62,648 bases of DNA from contig NZ_MVOG01000017.1 of the NCBI RefSeq assembly GCF_002286915.1, forward strand, positions 1 to 62,648, read 5' to 3'. Below are positions 59,696-62,648 of the stretch, piece after piece (position 1 is the stretch's first letter; the number at the start of each line of letters is the position of its first letter). The notes under the pieces are model-generated. The model was not told the origin of the DNA and ran no database searches. It saw only the letters and a program-made list of their open reading frames with translations. A program made the translations under genes and the position numbers. The DNA comes from Bifidobacterium italicum (lineage in GTDB: Bacteria; Actinomycetota; Actinomycetes; Actinomycetales; Bifidobacteriaceae).

Positions 59696-60676
59696 ATGGC
59701 ACGACGCATCATTCTGGCGAATCCGCGCGGATTCTGCGCGGGGGTGGACCGCGCGATCCAGACGGTCGACACGATCCTCAGGACCGCGCACGGACCGCGG
59801 GAGGACGGGCTGCCGCCGGTCTACGTGCGCCGTCAGATCGTGCACAACCGGCATGTCGTCGAACAGCTCGCCTCCCGCGGCGCCGTCTTCGTCGAGGAGC
59901 TCGACGAGATCCCGGACGAGGCGGCGGCCGCCGGCGTTCCGGTCGTGTTTTCGGCGCACGGCGTATCCCCGGCCGTGCAGCGCGAGGCGGACCGGCGCGG
60001 GCTGGCCGTCATCGACGCGACGTGCCCGCTTGTGGGCAAGGTGCACCGCGAGGTGCTGCGCTTCGTGCGTGAGGGGTATGAGATCGTCTACATCGGCCAC
60101 GACGGCCATGACGAGGCCGTCGGCGTCGTAGGCGAGTCGCCGGAGCATGTGCATCTGATCGAGCACGCCGTCGCCGTCGACGGCCTCACGTTCACTCCGG
60201 ACGCGAAACTCGTGCTGCTCACGCAGACGACGCTCAGCGTCGACGAGACGGCGGATGTCATCGCCGAGCTGCAGCGGCGCTTCCCATGGATCGAGCTGCC
60301 GCCGAGTTCGGACATCTGCTATGCGACGTCGAACCGGCAGGAGGCCGTCAAGCTCGTCGCGCAGCGGGCGGACTGCATGGTCGTCGTCGGTTCGGCGAAC
60401 TCGTCGAACTCGGTGCGGCTGATGGAGGTCGCGAACGAGGCGCTCGGCGCGCGCGGAGACGCGCATCGCGTCGACGACGCCGCCGAGATGGATCCGGCGT
60501 GGTTCGACGGCGTCGAAACCGTCGGCGTCTCCTCGGGCGCCTCGGTTCCCGACGAGCTCGTCGTCGGCGTCGTCGAACGGCTGCAGAAACTCGGTTTCAG
60601 CGAGGTCGACACCGTCGAGACGATCCGGGAGAACATGCACTTCGTGCTGCCGAAGGAGCTGCGCGCGCAGCGGTGA
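59696..60676 (+). CDS. ispH: IspH, 4-hydroxy-3-methylbut-2-enyl diphosphate reductase
   Basis: Last step of the MEP isoprenoid pathway, giving IPP and DMAPP. The three Fe-S cluster Cys are in ANPRGFCAGVDRAI (C14), DATCPLVGKVHRE and DICYATSNRQEAV; the substrate-binding VIDATCP, TTLSVDE and VVVGSANSSNSVRL are intact. At 326 residues it is complete. ATG at 59696 has AGGGAGGG upstream. A TATCGT about 35 bases upstream may be the -10 box. The gene implies that the cell uses the MEP route. Confidence 0.96.
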   Translation: MARRIILANPRGFCAGVDRAIQTVDTILRTAHGPREDGLPPVYVRRQIVHNRHVVEQLASRGAVFVEELDEIPDEAAAAGVPVVFSAHGVSPAVQREADRRGLAVIDATCPLVGKVHREVLRFVREGYEIVYIGHDGHDEAVGVVGESPEHVHLIEHAVAVDGLTFTPDAKLVLLTQTTLSVDETADVIAELQRRFPWIELPPSSDICYATSNRQEAVKLVAQRADCMVVVGSANSSNSVRLMEVANEALGARGDAHRVDDAAEMDPAWFDGVETVGVSSGASVPDELVVGVVERLQKLGFSEVDTVETIRENMHFVLPKELRAQR

Positions 60677-60725
60677 GTCGCTTGTGCGGCTGCGCGCGCA
60701 GCATCGCATAGGCGTTCGGTGCGGT

Positions 60726-61235
60726 TCAGTACGATTTGTTCGTCGTGCCGATCGGCGCGACGGTCGCGTCGAGCACATCGGCCAGGTCGTGCGGATCGAC
60801 GCCGAGGCTCAGGCCGCGTCTGCCGCCGGAGACGAGGATGACGTCGAAGTCCATCGCCGAGGCGTCGAGCACGGTCCTGTGCCGCGTCTTCTGACCGAGC
60901 GGGGAGATGCCGCCGACGACGTAGCCGCTTTCGCGCATCGCGACCTTCGGATCGGCCATCTCCGCCTTCTTCGCGCCGACGGCGTGCGCGAGCTCCTTGA
61001 GGCTCATGTGGCCGTTGACCGGCACGACGCCGATGACGCGCTCGTCGCCGGTGTCCGCCATCAGCGTCTTGAACACCTGCCGTTCGTCGTAGCCGAGCTT
61101 GCGCGCCGCCTCGAGGCCGTATCCCTCCGCGTCGTCGTTGCTGTGTTCGTATTCATGGATCGTGAACGCGACGCCCGCCTGCTCCAACTGCGCGATCGCC
61201 GGCGTCGCGGCCGCCTTATGCTTCTTCTTGCCCAT
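60726..61235 (-). CDS. ybaK: Cys-tRNA(Pro) deacylase, YbaK/EbsC family
   Basis: Trans-editing enzyme that removes Cys misloaded on tRNA-Pro. The 169-residue protein has the YbaK-type start MGKKKHKAAATPAIAQLEQA, then YDERQVFKTLMADTG with the key Lys, GVVPVNGHMSLKELA, and VGGISPLGQKTRHRTVLD, the family signature. ATG at 61235 is preferred to an upstream extension; TACACT lies seven bases before it, predicting a leaderless mRNA. It converges on ispH and lies downstream of gap, separated by a terminator. Confidence 0.93.
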   Translation of the reverse strand: MGKKKHKAAATPAIAQLEQAGVAFTIHEYEHSNDDAEGYGLEAARKLGYDERQVFKTLMADTGDERVIGVVPVNGHMSLKELAHAVGAKKAEMADPKVAMRESGYVVGGISPLGQKTRHRTVLDASAMDFDVILVSGGRRGLSLGVDPHDLADVLDATVAPIGTTNKSY

Positions 61236-61267
61236 GCGCACCAGTGTAGGACCGGCGCACGGCAACG

Positions 61268-61305
61268 GAGAAGGGGCTTCCCGCATCAGCGAAAAGCCCC
61301 TTCTC
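61268..61305. terminator. Terminator hairpin downstream of gap
   Basis: GAGAAGGGGCTT and AAGCCCCTTCTC form a perfect 12-pair stem, 35 bases beyond the gap stop on the minus strand and just upstream of the ybaK promoter. Confidence 0.8.
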
Positions 61306-61340
61306 GTCAACGATGCCGTTCAGTGGGCATCATCGCCGGT

Positions 61341-62399
61341 TCACTCGGAGATCTCGGCGAAGTACTCGAGCGTGCGCACCATGTTCGACGTGAAGCCGTA
61401 CTCGTTGTCGTAGAAGGCAACGGTGCGGGCCATCGTCACGCCGTCGACGGTGTTGACGTCGGTCTGCGTCGGATCGAAGACGCCGCCGTGGGTGTCGCCG
61501 ACGATGTCGCCGGAGACGATCTCGTCATCGTTGTAGCCGTAGTAGGCGCAATCCTCGAACGCGTCCTTGAACGCGGCGTTGATCTCGTCGACGGTCGCGT
61601 CCTTGTCGAGGACGGTGAACAGCTCGGTGATCGAGCCGTCCGGGACCTGCACGCGCTGGGCGTGGCCCTGCAGCTTGCCGTTGACCTCGGGGACGACCTT
61701 GCCGATCGCCTTCGCGGCGCCGGTCGAATGCGGGATTGTGTTGATCGCGGCGGCGCGCAGCGCACGGCCGCTCTTGTTGCCGCGCGGGCCGTCCAGGATC
61801 ATCTGGGTGCCGGTGTAGGCGTGGATCGTGGTCATGAAGCCGGCCTTGATGCCCCACTTGTCGTTGAGCAGCTTGACCATCGCGGCCATCGAGTTGGTCG
61901 TGCAGGAGCCTGCGGAGACGATGTTGTCGTCCTTCTTGAGGATGTCGTGGTTGACGCCGAAGACGACGGTCGGGGTGGTCTCGTCCTTCGCCGGGGCGGA
62001 GATGAGGACCTTCTTGGCGCCGGCGTCCAGATGGGCCTGGGACTTCTCGGCGGAGGTGTAGAAGCCGGTGCACTCGAGCACGAACTCGACGCCGTCGTTG
62101 GCGACCCACTTGAGGTCGCGAGCGTCGCGCTCGGCGTAGACCGGGTATTCCTTGCCATCGACGACGATGGCGGTGTCGGTGGCCTTGACGTCGACCGGGG
62201 TGCCGTCGACGTGCTTGAAGACGCCGTGGGTGCTGTCGTACTTGAGCAGGTAGGCGAGAGCGGCCGGCGAGGTCAGGTCGTTGATCGCGGTGACCTCGAT
62301 GTCGGCGGCTTCGCCGCCCTTCTCCTGCAGCTCGAAGATGCGGCGGAACGCGAGGCGGCCGATGCGGCCGAAGCCGTTGATACCAATCTTAACTGTCAT
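61341..62399 (-). CDS. gap: Glyceraldehyde-3-phosphate dehydrogenase
   Basis: Central glycolytic enzyme that also serves the lower part of the bifid shunt. It begins MTVKIGINGFGRIGRLAFRR with the NAD-binding motif; the catalytic Cys is in SAGSCTTNSMA (near residue 163), followed by TIHAYTGTQMILDGP and NEYGFTSNMVRTLEYF. The 352-residue length and GGGAG ribosome site are normal, and the base composition suggests high expression. The leader carries a hairpin and a palindrome. Bifidobacterial GAPDH is also found on the cell surface in some strains; nothing in the sequence shows a signal. Confidence 0.97.
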   Translation of the reverse strand: MTVKIGINGFGRIGRLAFRRIFELQEKGGEAADIEVTAINDLTSPAALAYLLKYDSTHGVFKHVDGTPVDVKATDTAIVVDGKEYPVYAERDARDLKWVANDGVEFVLECTGFYTSAEKSQAHLDAGAKKVLISAPAKDETTPTVVFGVNHDILKKDDNIVSAGSCTTNSMAAMVKLLNDKWGIKAGFMTTIHAYTGTQMILDGPRGNKSGRALRAAAINTIPHSTGAAKAIGKVVPEVNGKLQGHAQRVQVPDGSITELFTVLDKDATVDEINAAFKDAFEDCAYYGYNDDEIVSGDIVGDTHGGVFDPTQTDVNTVDGVTMARTVAFYDNEYGFTSNMVRTLEYFAEISE

Positions 62400-62427
62400 G
62401 TAGTTTCTCCCTTGGGGACAGCTTCAG

Positions 62428-62460
62428 GGCGTTCGCACGCCCCTCGGCTTGGTTAACCAA
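62428..62460 (-). promoter_or_regulatory. Leader hairpin and palindrome upstream of gap
   Basis: GGGCG-TTCGCA-CGCCC (62428-62443) can form a hairpin in the leader, and TTGGTTAACCAA (62449-62460) is a 12-bp perfect palindrome just downstream of the predicted transcription start. The palindrome looks like a repressor or activator site. Confidence 0.5.
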
Positions 62461-62467
62461 CACCTTC

Positions 62468-62496
62468 ACTGTAGTGGCTTTGCTTGACTTAGACCA
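62468..62496 (-). promoter_or_regulatory. Promoter of gap
   Basis: On the minus strand TGGTCT (62491-62496) and TACAGT (62468-62473) are 17 bases apart, giving a leader of about 60 nt. I see no gene between 62497 and the partial frame at the window edge. Confidence 0.5.
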
Positions 62497-62585
62497 TTCC
62501 TCGCGCGCGCCGGCAAAGCGTTGCGATTGCTTGCAAACGTATGCACGCCGTGCCGTGCGCGGCCGCCGCCGACGTACGGGCGCCG

Positions 62586-62648
62586 TCAGCGCCTGACGAG
62601 CGCGGACGTGACCTGCGCCGACGGCGCGCCGAGGTCGCCGTGCGCCCG
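62586..62648 (-). CDS. C-terminal end of a gene cut by the window edge
   Basis: A minus-strand frame is open from the right edge and ends at 62586, encoding RAHGDLGAPSAQVTSALVRR. It is too short to identify. The codon pattern is coding-like, but a chance open frame in GC-rich DNA is possible. Confidence 0.3.
   Translation of the reverse strand, partial: RAHGDLGAPSAQVTSALVRR

Overview
This window is a high-GC actinobacterial chromosome segment, most probably Bifidobacterium. The evidence is a tmRNA that encodes the bifidobacterial-type tag AKSNRTEFALAA, the end of a division/cell-wall cluster running ftsW-murG-murC-ftsQ directly into ssrA, a FemAB-type branching enzyme next to a MurE ligase, and oligopeptide and sugar-kinase genes typical of gut bifidobacteria. 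I cannot name the species.

Layout. 1-5546: end of the division/cell-wall cluster. 5793-6195: tmRNA, followed by a 299-bp stretch bounded by 18-bp inverted repeats. 6670-12494: oligopeptide ABC transporter (binding lipoprotein, two permeases, fused double ATPase). 12561-13565: two small minus-strand genes. 13900-16743: a secreted, probably wall-attached protein with two complete nitrilase domains. 16883-17022: another 18-bp inverted-repeat element. 17332-18769: small enzymes. 18952-26358: a complete jetABCD (Wadjet) anti-plasmid operon with host-like base composition. 26498-33415: housekeeping genes (Dtd, fructokinase with its ROK regulator, an NAD-binding protein, Nudix, Xaa-Pro aminopeptidase) and a candidate small RNA. 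33576-47824: a foreign, lower-GC island carrying a complete class 1 DISARM system (drmD-drmMI-drmA-drmB-drmC), preceded by gene debris and a 28-codon ORF coupled to drmD. 47973-50190: nested insertion sequences (remains of an ISL3-type element with its 8-bp target duplication, an IS3-type element and a 3' fragment of a second one). 50249-62648: GNAT, two small envelope proteins, folC, femX, murE, an ECF sigma factor with a Cys/His-rich partner, the 24-residue ribosomal protein bL37, aldose epimerase, ispH, ybaK and gap.

How the genes work together. FtsW, MurG, MurC, FtsQ, MurE and FemX build or organise peptidoglycan. The opp genes import peptides. Fructokinase and the ROK regulator form a sugar-responsive pair with two palindromic operators. 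Wadjet (plasmid cleavage by an SMC complex) and DISARM (methylation-guided phage exclusion) sit about 7.6 kb apart. Two features stand out: a 10-G homopolymer inside drmD, which could make DISARM phase-variable, and at least eight genes whose -10 box lies only 6-8 nt before the start codon, which predicts leaderless mRNAs.
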